A stretch of DNA of 64,000 nt from Mesorhizobium sp. YIM 152430 (GCF_029210365.1 NZ_JARGES010000041.1:78808-142807); one strand, 5' to 3'; positions 17,861 through 27,146 are shown, counted from the first letter of the stretch. The notes: a model not told the origin generated them from the sequence alone. Program-made: numbers and translations.

Positions 17861-18598
17861 TCAGATCATCGCCATGCCGCCATTGACGTGCAGGGTCTGG
17901 CCGGTGACGTAGCCGCCGGCGTCCGATGCCAGGTAGATGACGGCAGCCGCGATGTCGTCGCCCCTGCCCATCTTCTTCATCGGGATCGCGCCCATGATCG
18001 CCTCGCGCTGCTTGTCGTTCAGCTTTTCGGTCATGGCCGATTCGATGAAGCCGGGGGCCACGCAGTTGACGGTGACGTTTCGCGTCGCGATCTCCTGCGC
18101 CAGCGACTTGGAAAAGCCGATCAGCCCGGCCTTGGAGGCGCAGTAGTTGGCCTGGCCGGGATTGCCGGTCACGCCGACGACGGAGGTGATGTTGATGATG
18201 CGTCCAGAACGGCGGCGCATCATCGGATGCGTCAGTTCACGCGTCAAACGGAAGACGGCGCCGAGATTGACGTCGAGCACGGAATCCCAGTCCTCGTCCG
18301 ACATGCGCACGAAGAGGCCGTCGCGCGTGATACCGGCATTGTTGACGAGGATGTCGACGCCTTCGAGCTCGGCTTCGGCCTTCTTGCCGAGTTCCTTGAC
18401 GGCGTCGCGGTCCGACAGGTTGGCCGGGAAAACCTTGACGCGATCGCCAAGTTCGCCCGCCAAAGCCTCGAGCTTCTCGACCCGCGTGCCGTGGATGCCG
18501 ACAATCGCGCCGGCCTTGTGCAGGGCGCGGGCGACCGCCTCGCCGATGCCGCCGGTCGCGCCTGTGACGAGCGCCTTCTTTCCAGTCAAGTCGAACAT
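17861..18598 (-). CDS. fabG: 3-oxoacyl-ACP reductase
   Basis: FabG reduces 3-oxoacyl-ACP with NADPH in the fatty-acid elongation cycle. This 245-residue short-chain dehydrogenase has the nucleotide loop TGATGGIG, NNAG, and the catalytic Ser139, Tyr152 and Lys156 (YCASK). The C-terminus TLHVNGGMAMI is typical of FabG. AAAGGAAG precedes the start. It lies 20 bases downstream of fabD, forming a fabD-fabG pair ahead of acpP-fabF. Confidence 0.96.
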   Translation of the reverse strand: MFDLTGKKALVTGATGGIGEAVARALHKAGAIVGIHGTRVEKLEALAGELGDRVKVFPANLSDRDAVKELGKKAEAELEGVDILVNNAGITRDGLFVRMSDEDWDSVLDVNLGAVFRLTRELTHPMMRRRSGRIINITSVVGVTGNPGQANYCASKAGLIGFSKSLAQEIATRNVTVNCVAPGFIESAMTEKLNDKQREAIMGAIPMKKMGRGDDIAAAVIYLASDAGGYVTGQTLHVNGGMAMI

Positions 18599-18618
18599 TT
18601 GGCTTCCTTTCGGATGTG

Positions 18619-19560
18619 TCAGGCCAGATTGGCGAGCGCGGTCTCGATATCCTGCGGCGTCGTGATCGACACCGGGGTCAGGTCGCGGTTAATGCGGCGG
18701 GCAAGCCCGGAGAGGACTTTGCCGGTGCCTACTTCATAGAGTGTGGTCAGGCCGTTCGCGCCGAACCATTCGATCGTCTCGCGCCAGCGCACCTGGCCGG
18801 TGACCTGCGCGACGAGGCTGTCGACGATCTCATCGGGATCGGTGAGCGGCGAGACGGTGACGTTGGCAAGGACCGGCACGACGGGCGCCTTCTTCTCCAC
18901 CGTGCCGAGTGCGACGCGCATCGCATCAGCGGCAGGCGACATCAGGGCCGAGTGGAACGGGGCGGAAACGGGCAGCATCAGCGCACGCTTGGCGCCTTTT
19001 TCGGTGGCGATGCGCGCGGCTTCGGTGACGGCTTCCTTCGAGCCGGAAATGACGAACTGGCCGCCGCCATTGTCGTTGGCGATCTGGCAGATGCCCTTTG
19101 AACCGGCTTCCTCGCAGGCCGCCTGCACGACATCCTGTTCCAGCCCGATGATCGCCGCCATGGCGCCCTCGCCGACCGGCACGGCCGCCTGCATGGCATT
19201 GCCGCGCGTGCGCAAGAGGCGGGCGGTGTCTGCGACCGAGAACATGCCGGCCGCGCACAGCGCCGAATATTCACCGAGCGAATGGCCGGCGACATAGGCG
19301 ACCTTCGACTTCATGTCGAAGCCGCGCGCTTCCATGGCGCGGATGGCCGCCATCGACACAGCCATCAGCGCCGGCTGGGCGTTGGCGGTCAGGGTCAGCT
19401 TTTCCTCCGGCCCTTCCCACATGAGGGTGGAGAACTTTTCACCGAGCGCCGCATCGACCTCGTCGAAGACCGCGCGTGCCTCGGGAAAGGCGTCGCCAAG
19501 GTCCTTGCCCATGCCGACCGACTGGCTGCCCTGTCCGGGAAAGGTGAATGCAATCGCCAC
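18619..19560 (-). CDS. fabD: Malonyl-CoA:ACP transacylase
   Basis: FabD transfers malonyl groups from CoA to ACP to feed fatty-acid elongation. The 313-residue protein opens with FTFPGQGSQSVGMG, has nucleophile Ser94 in GHSLGEYSA and catalytic His203 in SAPFHSALM. The start is GTG, with AGAGGAGA seven bases upstream; an open frame continues further upstream but carries no homologous residues. It is the first gene of the minus-strand fatty-acid cluster and is divergent from rpsF. Confidence 0.95.
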   Translation of the reverse strand: MAIAFTFPGQGSQSVGMGKDLGDAFPEARAVFDEVDAALGEKFSTLMWEGPEEKLTLTANAQPALMAVSMAAIRAMEARGFDMKSKVAYVAGHSLGEYSALCAAGMFSVADTARLLRTRGNAMQAAVPVGEGAMAAIIGLEQDVVQAACEEAGSKGICQIANDNGGGQFVISGSKEAVTEAARIATEKGAKRALMLPVSAPFHSALMSPAADAMRVALGTVEKKAPVVPVLANVTVSPLTDPDEIVDSLVAQVTGQVRWRETIEWFGANGLTTLYEVGTGKVLSGLARRINRDLTPVSITTPQDIETALANLA

Positions 19561-19670
19561 GGCGCGTCTCCTCTGGTCGTCCGGTCCGTCTACGTGGCAA
19601 AGCGTGTGGCGCAGGCGGGGCCGGAAAGTCAAGGCTGGCGGGCAAATCGCCTCTCGTCGGTGCCTGAGCA

Positions 19671-19698
19671 TTGCATCGCGGCGAAGATGGTGTATATG
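19671..19698 (+). promoter_or_regulatory. Candidate rpsF operon promoter
   Basis: TTGCAT (19671-19676) is separated by 16 bases from TATATG (19693-19698), which is preceded by TG as in extended -10 promoters. It lies about 220 bases upstream of rpsF, giving a leader long enough to hold the S6:S18 site. Confidence 0.35.
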
Positions 19699-19869
19699 AG
19701 CCGCACTCTGCCGGTCCTAGCTGGGGGCTGAACGGAGGGCCATGCGCGTTTCTCGATGAAAATTGCACATGAATGAAGGCCAGGTGCCTTCGGCCTCCCG
19801 TGTCTCCGCTCTCGACCGTCTCGACCACAGCCTTTCTTCCCGCCTCGCGGGTGAGAGAAGTTGATGAGG

Positions 19870-19913
19870 CTTTAGCCGCTGGCGCCGCGCAGGGAAACGA
19901 AGAAAGGCTAAGG
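19870..19913 (+). promoter_or_regulatory. S6:S18-type ribosomal protein leader
   Basis: CTTTAGCC (19870-19877) pairs with GGCTAAGG (19906-19913) to form an 8-bp helix containing one G-U pair, just before rpsF. The right arm carries the rpsF ribosome-binding AAGG, and the enclosed loop contains CCG, as in the known S6:S18 autoregulatory hairpin that represses rpsF operons. Binding of the S6:S18 complex would hide the ribosome site. The placement and helix are seen; the regulatory role is inferred. Confidence 0.6.
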
Positions 19914-19917
19914 ATAC

Positions 19918-20391
19918 ATGGCACTTTACGAACACGTATTTCTTGCCCGCCAGGATCTCTCCGCGCAGCAGGTCGATGCCCTCGTCGAACAGTACAAGGG
20001 TGTCATCGAAGCGCATGAAGGTTCGGTCGGCCGGATCGAGAACTGGGGACTCAAGTCCCTCACCTACCGCATCAACAAGAACCGCAAGGCGTACTACACC
20101 CTGATGGACATCACCGCCCCGGCGGCCGCCATCCAGGAGATGGAACGCCAGATGGGCCTGTCGGAAGACGTCCTGCGCTTCATGACCATCAAGGTCGAGG
20201 CACATGAGGAAGGCCCGTCCGCGATGATGCAGAAGCGCGACGACCGTGGCGATCGCGGCGACCGCGGTCCGCGCGGCGACCGTTTCGGCGGCGACCGCGA
20301 CCGTGGCCCGCGCAGTGATCGTGGGGGCGACCGCGACGATCGCGGCCCGCGCCGTCCGCGCGAAAACCAGGCTGAAGGAGCTGGCGCATAA
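19918..20391 (+). CDS. rpsF: Small ribosomal subunit protein bS6
   Basis: bS6 binds bS18 and the central domain of 16S rRNA. The globular domain (about 1-100) begins [15 protein letters not shown] and contains the family's [12 protein letters not shown]. The remaining 55 residues are an unusual tail of repeated RGD/DRG tripeptides with about half Arg/Asp and many Gly, presumably disordered; Rhizobiales S6 proteins commonly carry such tails. The stop overlaps the rpsR ATG by one base (TAATG), so the two are translationally coupled. Confidence 0.97.
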
Positions 20392-20639
20392 TGGTCGACA
20401 TCAACCAGATCCCGACGCGCCGGCCGTTCCACCGCCGCCGCAAGACCTGTCCGTTCTCCGGCGCCAACGCGCCGAAGATCGACTACAAGGACGTCAAGCT
20501 CCTGCAACGCTACATTTCCGAGCGCGGCAAGATCGTTCCGTCCCGCATCACGGCCGTCAGCCAGAAGAAGCAGCGCGAACTCGCCAAGGCGATCAAGCGC
20601 GCCCGCTTCCTGGGCCTCCTGCCCTACGTGGTGAAGTAA
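20391..20639 (+). CDS. rpsR: Small ribosomal subunit protein bS18
   Basis: bS18 forms a heterodimer with bS6 on the platform of the small subunit. The 82-residue basic protein shows RRKTCPFSG near the N-terminus, [19 protein letters not shown] and the closing [12 protein letters not shown]. It is coupled to rpsF by a one-base overlap and separated from rplI by about 200 bases with two hairpins. Confidence 0.98.
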
Positions 20640-20647
20640 GCATCTTC

Positions 20648-20700
20648 GTCGGAGGCGGCCTGCCGCCTCCGACACCCCTCCCGTCATGTTCGGCATGACG
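20648..20700 (+). other. Two hairpins between rpsR and rplI
   Basis: Hairpin 1 is a perfect 11-bp GC-rich stem (20648-20658 with 20663-20673, four-base loop). Hairpin 2 is a 7-bp stem (20682-20688 with 20694-20700) with a TTCGG loop. Neither is followed by a T run, so they look more like RNA-processing or stability elements than intrinsic terminators. They could lower rplI expression relative to rpsF-rpsR. Confidence 0.5.
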
Positions 20701-20836
20701 CGAGACGAGAATTTCCGAGTTGGAGCCAGCCGCTCCTAACTGCCAACCGGCAGGACAGCGCCCGAAGATGCCGCTCGCGGCTCTTCCTTCCTGTTCCTGC
20801 CCGCCGGACGACCGGCGCGAAGACAAGGACAGTGAC

Positions 20837-21445
20837 ATGGACGTCATCCTGCTTGAACGCATTTCCAAGCTCGGCCAGATGGGCGAGACCGTGAAGGTGA
20901 AGGCCGGGTTCGCCCGCAACTTCCTTCTGCCGCAGGGCAAGGCGCTGCGCGCCAACGAAGCCAACAAGAAGAAGTTCGAAGGCCAGCGCGCCCAGCTCGA
21001 AGCCCGCAACCTGGAGCGCAAGAACGAAGCCCAGAAGATCGCCGACCAGCTCGACGGCAAGACCTTCGTGGTCGTTCGTTCGGCTGGCGAAACCGGCCAG
21101 CTCTACGGTTCGGTCTCGACGCGCGACATCTCGGAGATCGTGACCGCCGAGGGCTTCTCGGTGGGCCGCAACCAGGTCGAGTTGAACCAGCCGATCAAGA
21201 CCATCGGCCTGACCAACGTCGCCATCGCGCTCCACCCGGAAGTCGAAGTGACGATCACGCTCAACATCGCGCGTTCCGCCGATGAGGCCGAGCGTCAGGC
21301 CCGCGGCGAGACGCTCGATTCGGCCGAAGCCATCTATGGCGACGACATCAACGAGAACGCCCGCCCCGACGCCTTTTTCGATCCGGAAGCGGATTACGAA
21401 GACGACGGCGAAGAAGCTGCCGGCAACGAGGGCGAGGAGCGCTAA
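20837..21445 (+). CDS. rplI: Large ribosomal subunit protein bL9
   Basis: bL9 binds 23S rRNA near the L1 stalk and influences reading-frame maintenance. The 202-residue protein has the N-terminal rRNA-binding domain ([19 protein letters not shown], then [15 protein letters not shown]), the long connecting helix, and the C-terminal domain ending near 150. About 45 further residues form a very acidic tail rich in Glu, Asp and Ala, longer than in E. coli L9 (149 residues). AAGGA precedes the ATG. Confidence 0.97.
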   Translation: MDVILLERISKLGQMGETVKVKAGFARNFLLPQGKALRANEANKKKFEGQRAQLEARNLERKNEAQKIADQLDGKTFVVVRSAGETGQLYGSVSTRDISEIVTAEGFSVGRNQVELNQPIKTIGLTNVAIALHPEVEVTITLNIARSADEAERQARGETLDSAEAIYGDDINENARPDAFFDPEADYEDDGEEAAGNEGEER

Positions 21446-21472
21446 GCTCCCGCATTTCTCGCGGAATTCAGG

Positions 21473-21507
21473 AACGCCCGGACCCCTGGTTCGGGCGTTT
21501 CGCGTTT
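21473..21507 (+). terminator. Terminator after rplI
   Basis: AACGCCCG (21473-21480) pairs with CGGGCGTT (21492-21499) around an 11-base loop and is followed by TTTCGCGTTT. It lies 28 bases after the rplI stop and closes the rpsF-rpsR-rplI operon. Confidence 0.6.
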
Positions 21508-21586
21508 CTGGACCGATTCGCGGACTTCAAATTCGACCATTCTTCCCTTACGGTAGAAAAATCGTGTCGAACCTCTTGGTCCTGCG

Positions 21587-22843
21587 ATGTTCTGGTTGCT
21601 GAAACGTCTCGGGCGCCGGCTCGTCAGAACCGGAAACCTGCTCGTAACGGATGCGCGTGGCGAGCAACACCGGTTCGGTGACGGCTCGGGAACGCCGATC
21701 CAGATCGCGATCCGCACGCGTCTTGCGGAACGCGCCATCTCCCTCAACCCGTCGCTTGCCGTGCCCGAAGCCTACATGGCCGGCGACCTCGATTTCGTCG
21801 AAGGCGACCTTCTAGACTTCGTGCGGCTTTCCTACGCCAATCTCGACGTCGCCTATACCAAGCTCGCGACGCTGAAGGCGGCAGGGACGGGGCGGCGACT
21901 GGCCAAGCGCCTCCACCAGTGGAACCCGGCCCCGCGCTCACGGGCCAATGTCAGGCATCACTACGATCTGTCGGGCGAGCTCTACCGGCTCTTCCTCGAC
22001 GCGGACATGCAGTATTCCTGCGCCTATTTCGAGCGGCCGGACATGACGCTCGACGAGGCGCAGCTTGCCAAGAAGCGGCATCTGGCGGCCAAGCTCGCCA
22101 TGCGGCCGGGCCTGAGCGTGCTCGACATCGGTTCGGGCTGGGGCGGGCTCGGCATCTATCTGGCACAGGAATTCGAGGCGAACGTCCTCGGCGTCACGCT
22201 GTCGGACGAGCAGCACAAGGTAGCGACCGATCGCGCGCACCGGCTCGGGCTCGACCGTCACGTCCATTTCGAAATCCGCGACTATCGCAGCCTTCAGGAG
22301 AGGTTTGACCGGATCGTCTCCGTCGGCATGTTCGAACATGTCGGCGTCAATCATTACCGCGCGTTCTTTGACACCTGCGCAAAGCTCTTGAAACCCGACG
22401 GCGTGATGGTGCTGCACGCGATCGGCCGGTCCGGCCCGCCGGCAGCAACGGCACCCTTCATCCGCAAACACATCTTTCCCGGCGGCTATATCCCGGCACT
22501 ATCTGAGGTTCTGCCCTCGATCGAGCGCTCGGGGCTGATGGTGACGGACGTCGAAATCCTGCGGCTCCATTATGCCGAGACCATCCGGCACTGGCGGGAG
22601 CGGTTCGCCGCCAACAGGGAGCGCGCCAAGGCGCTCTATGACGAGCGCTTCTGCCGGATGTGGGAATTCTACCTTGCCGCGTCCGAGGGTGCGTTCCGTT
22701 GGCAGGATCTGATGGTATTCCAGATCCAGCTCGCCAGGCGCAACGACACGCTGCCGCTGACCCGCGATTATATGGTCGAGGTCGAGCGCTTGCTGGCGCA
22801 CGAACCCACCCGCCCGAAGCAGCGCCGACGCCGGAAAGCCTGA
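21587..22843 (+). CDS. Cyclopropane-fatty-acyl-phospholipid synthase family methyltransferase
   Basis: This 418-residue SAM-dependent enzyme resembles CFA synthases, which methylenate unsaturated acyl chains of membrane phospholipids. The SAM loop is VLDIGSGWGG (178-187). Upstream HHYDLSGELYRLFLD and DADMQYSCAYF (about 124-147) are CFA-family signatures, as are GMFEHVG and the terminal FQIQLARRNDTLPLTRDYM. The basic C-terminal tail RPKQRRRRKA could contact membrane or nucleic acid. Several paralogues usually exist in rhizobia, so I do not assign cfa. It stands alone between the rplI terminator and dnaB. Confidence 0.88.
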   Translation: MFWLLKRLGRRLVRTGNLLVTDARGEQHRFGDGSGTPIQIAIRTRLAERAISLNPSLAVPEAYMAGDLDFVEGDLLDFVRLSYANLDVAYTKLATLKAAGTGRRLAKRLHQWNPAPRSRANVRHHYDLSGELYRLFLDADMQYSCAYFERPDMTLDEAQLAKKRHLAAKLAMRPGLSVLDIGSGWGGLGIYLAQEFEANVLGVTLSDEQHKVATDRAHRLGLDRHVHFEIRDYRSLQERFDRIVSVGMFEHVGVNHYRAFFDTCAKLLKPDGVMVLHAIGRSGPPAATAPFIRKHIFPGGYIPALSEVLPSIERSGLMVTDVEILRLHYAETIRHWRERFAANRERAKALYDERFCRMWEFYLAASEGAFRWQDLMVFQIQLARRNDTLPLTRDYMVEVERLLAHEPTRPKQRRRRKA

Positions 22844-22939
22844 GACTTTGGTTGCGTGTTGCAGGCTTGCACGAGTCAATCACCGATCATGTTTTGCCGC
22901 ATCATGGCTGTGAAGTAATGTTGATCTTGCGATTCGCCG

Positions 22940-22968
22940 TTGGTCCGCTCGGGCAGTCGCGCTAGACA
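22940..22968 (+). promoter_or_regulatory. Candidate dnaB promoter
   Basis: TTGGTC (22940-22945) and TAGACA (22963-22968) are exactly 17 bases apart, about 65 bases upstream of the dnaB start. The match to consensus is moderate. Confidence 0.28.
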
Positions 22969-23032
22969 CTCTTCACCCAGCCGCGATTCACGTTTCTCGT
23001 CCCGTCCGGCGCATCCGACAGATGGACATGGA

Positions 23033-24523
23033 ATGGCCGAAGCCGCCCGTAAACTCGCAGCCGTCGAGACCCCGCTCTATCGCGAAGCCCCGAACAATAT
23101 CGAGGCGGAACAGGCGCTGCTCGGCGCGATCCTCGTCAACAACGATGCCTTTTACCGGGTCTCGGACTTCCTGAAGGCGCAGCATTTCCACGAGCCGCTG
23201 CACCGCAAGATCTTCGAGGTCGCGGGTGAACTGATCCGAATGGGCAAGATGGCCAATCCGGTGACGTTGAAGACTTTCCTGCCGGCCGAGGAGAAGGTCG
23301 GCGAGATGACCGTCTCGCACTATCTGGCGCGGCTGGCCGCCGAAGCCGTCAACGTCATCAACGCCGCAGACTACGGCCGCGCGATCTACGACCTTGCCAC
23401 GCGCCGCGCGCTGATCACGGTCGGCGAGGACATGGTCAACATCGCCTATGACGCGCCGGTCGACATGTCGCCGGCCGCGCAGATCGAGGATGCAGAGCGG
23501 CGCCTGTTCGAACTGGCGGAAACCGGACGCTACGATGGCGGCTTTGAAAGCTTTTCCGATGCGGTCAAGACCGCGATCGACATGGCCGCCGCCGCCTACC
23601 AGCGCGACGGACATCTGTCGGGCGTCTCGACCGGACTGCGCGACCTGGATTCGAAGATGGGCGGGCTTCAACCGTCGGACCTGATCATCCTCGCCGGTCG
23701 TCCCGGTATGGGCAAGACGTCGCTCGCCACCAACATCGCCTTCAACATCGCCCATGCCTATGAGCCTGAGCCGCAGGCGGACGGTTCGTTCAAGGCGAAG
23801 AATGGTGGCGTGATCGGCTTCTTCTCGCTCGAAATGTCGGCCGAGCAGCTTGCGACGCGTATCATTTCCGAGCAGGCCGAGGTGCCCTCTTCCAAAATCC
23901 GGCGCGGCGACCTGACCGAAGCGGATTTCGAGAAGCTCGTCGGCTGCACGCAGACGCTCCAAAAAATCCCTCTCTTCATCGACGCGACCGGCGGCATCTC
24001 GATCGCCCAGCTTTCCGCACGCGCCCGGCGACTGAAGCGCCAGCGCGGGCTCGACGTGCTCGTCATCGACTATGTCCAACTCATGCAGGGCTCGTCGAAG
24101 GCGTCGGCGCAGAACCGCGTGCAGGAAATCACCGAGATCACGACCGGGCTGAAGTCTCTGGCCAAGGAACTCAACGTCCCGATCATCGCGCTTTCCCAGC
24201 TCTCGCGTCAGGTCGAAAGCCGCGACGACAAGCGGCCCCAGCTTTCCGACCTTCGCGAATCGGGCTCGATCGAGCAGGATGCGGACGTGGTGCTGTTCGT
24301 CTATCGCGACGAATATTACCTCAAGAACAAGGAGCCCGAGCGCAACACGCTCGAGCATCAGGAATGGGAGACGAAGCTGAACGAGGTTCGCGGCAAGGCC
24401 GAAGTGATCATCGCCAAGCAGCGTCACGGCCCGACAGGCACCGTCTCGCTCTCCTTCGTCGGCGAATTCACCCGCTTTGCCGACCTCGCCGAGGAGCATC
24501 ACCTGCCCGAGCGGTTCGAATAG
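23033..24523 (+). CDS. dnaB: Replicative DNA helicase
   Basis: DnaB is the hexameric helicase that unwinds the chromosomal fork. The 496-residue protein has the helical N-terminal domain (PNNIEAEQALLGAIL, about 18-32) and a RecA-like domain with Walker A GRPGMGKTS and Walker B LDVLVIDYVQLM, followed by SQLSRQVESRDDKRPQLSDL and the terminal KQRHGPTGTVSLSF. No intein interrupts it. The start ATG is the one opening MAEAARK; the frame extends further upstream without homology. alr begins at the very next base after its stop. Confidence 0.97.
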   Translation: MAEAARKLAAVETPLYREAPNNIEAEQALLGAILVNNDAFYRVSDFLKAQHFHEPLHRKIFEVAGELIRMGKMANPVTLKTFLPAEEKVGEMTVSHYLARLAAEAVNVINAADYGRAIYDLATRRALITVGEDMVNIAYDAPVDMSPAAQIEDAERRLFELAETGRYDGGFESFSDAVKTAIDMAAAAYQRDGHLSGVSTGLRDLDSKMGGLQPSDLIILAGRPGMGKTSLATNIAFNIAHAYEPEPQADGSFKAKNGGVIGFFSLEMSAEQLATRIISEQAEVPSSKIRRGDLTEADFEKLVGCTQTLQKIPLFIDATGGISIAQLSARARRLKRQRGLDVLVIDYVQLMQGSSKASAQNRVQEITEITTGLKSLAKELNVPIIALSQLSRQVESRDDKRPQLSDLRESGSIEQDADVVLFVYRDEYYLKNKEPERNTLEHQEWETKLNEVRGKAEVIIAKQRHGPTGTVSLSFVGEFTRFADLAEEHHLPERFE

Positions 24524-25705
24524 TTGGCGTTCTTCGCAGCGAACCCGTCCGAGATCGATCCGCGCATCTGCGGCGGCCGGCTATCGATCGACGTCGAGGC
24601 TCTGGCGGCGAACTACCGCCTTCTCGCAGCGAAGGCACGGCCTGCGCGTGTTGCCGGAATCGTCAAGGCTAACGCCTATGGGCTCGGCATCGACGTGGTC
24701 GCGCCGGTGCTCTGGGCCGAGGGTTGCCGCGTCTTTTTCGTTGCGCTGCCACAGGAAGGGATGGCGCTGCGCAAGCTCCTGCCGGAGGCCGACATCTACG
24801 TCCTCGCCGGCCTGTTCGAGCCGCACGCGGCGCAAGCCTATCGCGAGGCGCGGCTGATCCCGGTCCTCAACGACGAGGCGGATGTTTCACTTTGGGAAGC
24901 CTATGGCTGGGACGCGCCGGCCGAGCCGCGCCCTTGCGCGCTGCATGTCGACACCGGCATGAACCGGCTTGGCCTGACCGGCCACCAGGTCACCCGGTTT
25001 TTCCACGAGAACAAGCTGACGCGGGCGCTGACTCCCCGTCTGGTGATGAGCCATCTGTCATCGGCCGACGATCCCGCATCACCGGCCAACGCGCAACAGC
25101 TTGAGTCATTCCAGTCGGTTGAGCGACTTTTCAAAGGTGTTGCATCAAGCCTTGCCAATTCCGCCGGCACGTTTCTTTCGCGCGATTACGCCTTCGATAT
25201 CGTGCGGCCCGGCATCGCGCTTTATGGCGGCGCACCGCAGGCAGGACTCGCGAACCCGATGCAGCCTGTCGCCAGCGTCGAGGCGCGGATCGTGCAGGTG
25301 CGCGAGGCGAAAGCCGGCGAGACGGTCAGCTATGGCGGTGCGGTGACGCTGACGCGCGATACGATCATTGCGGTTGCAGCGGTCGGTTATGCGGACGGGC
25401 TGCATCGCGCGCTGTCCGGTTCGGGGGTGCCACTGCGCGATGCGCGGCCATCCGGCGGTCAGGGCTTCATCGCCGGGCGGCGCGTGCCGATCCTGGGGCG
25501 GGTGACGATGGATTTGACCCTGTTCGACGTGACAGATCTCGGCCCCGGCGCAGTCGGGCATGGCGACTGGATCGAGCTTTTCGGGCCGAATGTTTCGATC
25601 GACTATGCGGCAAGTGCGGCCGGGACGATTGCATATGAATTGCTGACGTCGCTTGGAGGGCGGTATTTGCGGCGGGTGGTGCATGGAGCCCGTACGCATG
25701 GCTAA
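24524..25705 (+). CDS. alr: Alanine racemase
   Basis: Alr makes D-alanine for peptidoglycan using pyridoxal phosphate. The 393-residue protein has the PLP lysine Lys48 in GIVKANAYGLG, HVDTGMNRLGL, the RPGIALYGG segment and the second-base tyrosine in VSYGGAVTLT. The start is a TTG directly abutting the dnaB stop (zero spacing), and the product would otherwise lose beta-strand 1. The gene shares eight bases with radA. This dnaB-alr-radA order is common in alphaproteobacteria. Confidence 0.94.
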   Translation: MAFFAANPSEIDPRICGGRLSIDVEALAANYRLLAAKARPARVAGIVKANAYGLGIDVVAPVLWAEGCRVFFVALPQEGMALRKLLPEADIYVLAGLFEPHAAQAYREARLIPVLNDEADVSLWEAYGWDAPAEPRPCALHVDTGMNRLGLTGHQVTRFFHENKLTRALTPRLVMSHLSSADDPASPANAQQLESFQSVERLFKGVASSLANSAGTFLSRDYAFDIVRPGIALYGGAPQAGLANPMQPVASVEARIVQVREAKAGETVSYGGAVTLTRDTIIAVAAVGYADGLHRALSGSGVPLRDARPSGGQGFIAGRRVPILGRVTMDLTLFDVTDLGPGAVGHGDWIELFGPNVSIDYAASAAGTIAYELLTSLGGRYLRRVVHGARTHG

Positions 25706-27101
25706 ATCCCGCACCCAGTTCATCTGCCAGAATTGCGGCACCGTCCATACGCGCTGGGCAGGCAAGTGCGATGCGTGCGGCGAGTGGAACACACTCGTCG
25801 AGGAAGGTTCCAATTCAGGCATCGGCGCGGGACCGGGCTCGCTGCGCTCCTCGCGCAAGGGCCGGATCGTCGCGCTGACGACGCTTTCGGGCGAGATCGA
25901 GGAAGCGCCGCGCATTTCGACCGGCATCGACGAACTCGACCGGGCGACGGGTGGCGGGTTCGTGCGTGGGTCGGCGCTGCTCGTCGGTGGCGATCCGGGC
26001 ATCGGCAAGTCGACGCTTCTGACGCAGGCCGCGGCTGCGCTCGCGCGTCGGGGCCATCGCATCGTCTATGTCTCGGGCGAAGAGGCGGTGGCGCAGATCC
26101 GGCTGCGCGCGCAACGGCTTCACGCGGCCGACACCAGCGTCGAACTTGCCGCCGAAACCAATGTCGAGGACATTCTCGCGACGATCTCCGAAGGCAAACG
26201 GCCCGACCTCGTCATTCTCGATTCGATCCAGACATTGTGGACCGACCTTGCCGATTCGGCGCCCGGCACGGTGACGCAGGTGCGCGCAGCGGCACAGGCG
26301 ATGATCCGCTACGCCAAGTCGACAGGTTGCGCGATCGTGCTGGTCGGTCACGTCACCAAGGATGGCCAGATCGCTGGGCCGCGCGTCGTCGAGCACATGG
26401 TCGACGGCGTCCTCTATTTCGAAGGCGAAGGCGGACACCACTACCGCATCCTGCGCACCGTGAAGAACCGTTTCGGTCCGACCGACGAGATCGGCGTCTT
26501 CGAGATGTCCGACAAGGGACTGCGCGAGGTTTCCAACCCGTCCGAATTGTTTCTCGGCGAGCGCTCGACCAAGGCGCCGGGCGCCGCCGTCTTTGCCGGC
26601 ATCGAGGGAACGCGGCCGGTTCTGGTGGAAATCCAGGCGCTCGTCGCCCCCTCGCCGCTCGGCACGCCGCGCCGGGCCGTGGTAGGGTGGGACAATTCGC
26701 GCCTGTCGATGATCCTCGCGGTGCTGGAAGCGCATTGCGGCGTCAGGTTTGCCCAGCATGACGTCTATCTCAACGTCGCGGGCGGCTATCGCATTACGGA
26801 GCCGGCGGCCGACCTCGCGGTTGCCGCCGCGCTCGTTTCATCGCTCACCGGACTTGCCCTGCCTGCCGATTGCGTCTATTTCGGCGAAATCAGCCTTTCG
26901 GGGGCGATCCGGCCTGTCGCGCACGCGCAGCAGCGCCTCAAGGAAGCCGAAAAGCTGGGCTTTGCTCAGGCAGTCATGCCGCAGACGAGCGAAGAGGCGA
27001 GCAAGGGAGCGGACGGGCGTTTCACGCAACTTTCGCAGCTCGCCGATCTCGTCGTGCGCATCGCCGGCAGGCGCAAGCCGCAGGACGACGGCCAGGATTA
27101 G
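25698..27101 (+). CDS. radA: DNA repair protein RadA
   Basis: RadA is a RecA-related ATPase that helps process recombination intermediates. The 467-residue protein has an N-terminal C4 zinc finger (Cys10, Cys13, Cys24, Cys27), Walker A GDPGIGKS (98-105), the RadA-specific KNRFG motif in VKNRFGPTDE, and a C-terminal Lon-protease-like domain without a protease active site. The ATG lies within the last eight bases of alr. It is followed by cvpA and purF. Confidence 0.96.
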   Translation: MAKSRTQFICQNCGTVHTRWAGKCDACGEWNTLVEEGSNSGIGAGPGSLRSSRKGRIVALTTLSGEIEEAPRISTGIDELDRATGGGFVRGSALLVGGDPGIGKSTLLTQAAAALARRGHRIVYVSGEEAVAQIRLRAQRLHAADTSVELAAETNVEDILATISEGKRPDLVILDSIQTLWTDLADSAPGTVTQVRAAAQAMIRYAKSTGCAIVLVGHVTKDGQIAGPRVVEHMVDGVLYFEGEGGHHYRILRTVKNRFGPTDEIGVFEMSDKGLREVSNPSELFLGERSTKAPGAAVFAGIEGTRPVLVEIQALVAPSPLGTPRRAVVGWDNSRLSMILAVLEAHCGVRFAQHDVYLNVAGGYRITEPAADLAVAAALVSSLTGLALPADCVYFGEISLSGAIRPVAHAQQRLKEAEKLGFAQAVMPQTSEEASKGADGRFTQLSQLADLVVRIAGRRKPQDDGQD

Positions 27102-27146
27102 GAACGAGCCGGCAGGCAGAGCCGCCGGAAGGTGAACGGAGCTTCA

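Larger units (their letters stand above)
19561..19917. other. Divergent fabD/rpsF control region, no gene
   Basis: This 357-base gap between fabD and rpsF holds no convincing reading frame. It contains a plausible rpsF promoter and the S6:S18-type leader described separately. The fabD promoter must also lie here, but I could not pick boxes for it with confidence. Confidence 0.7.
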
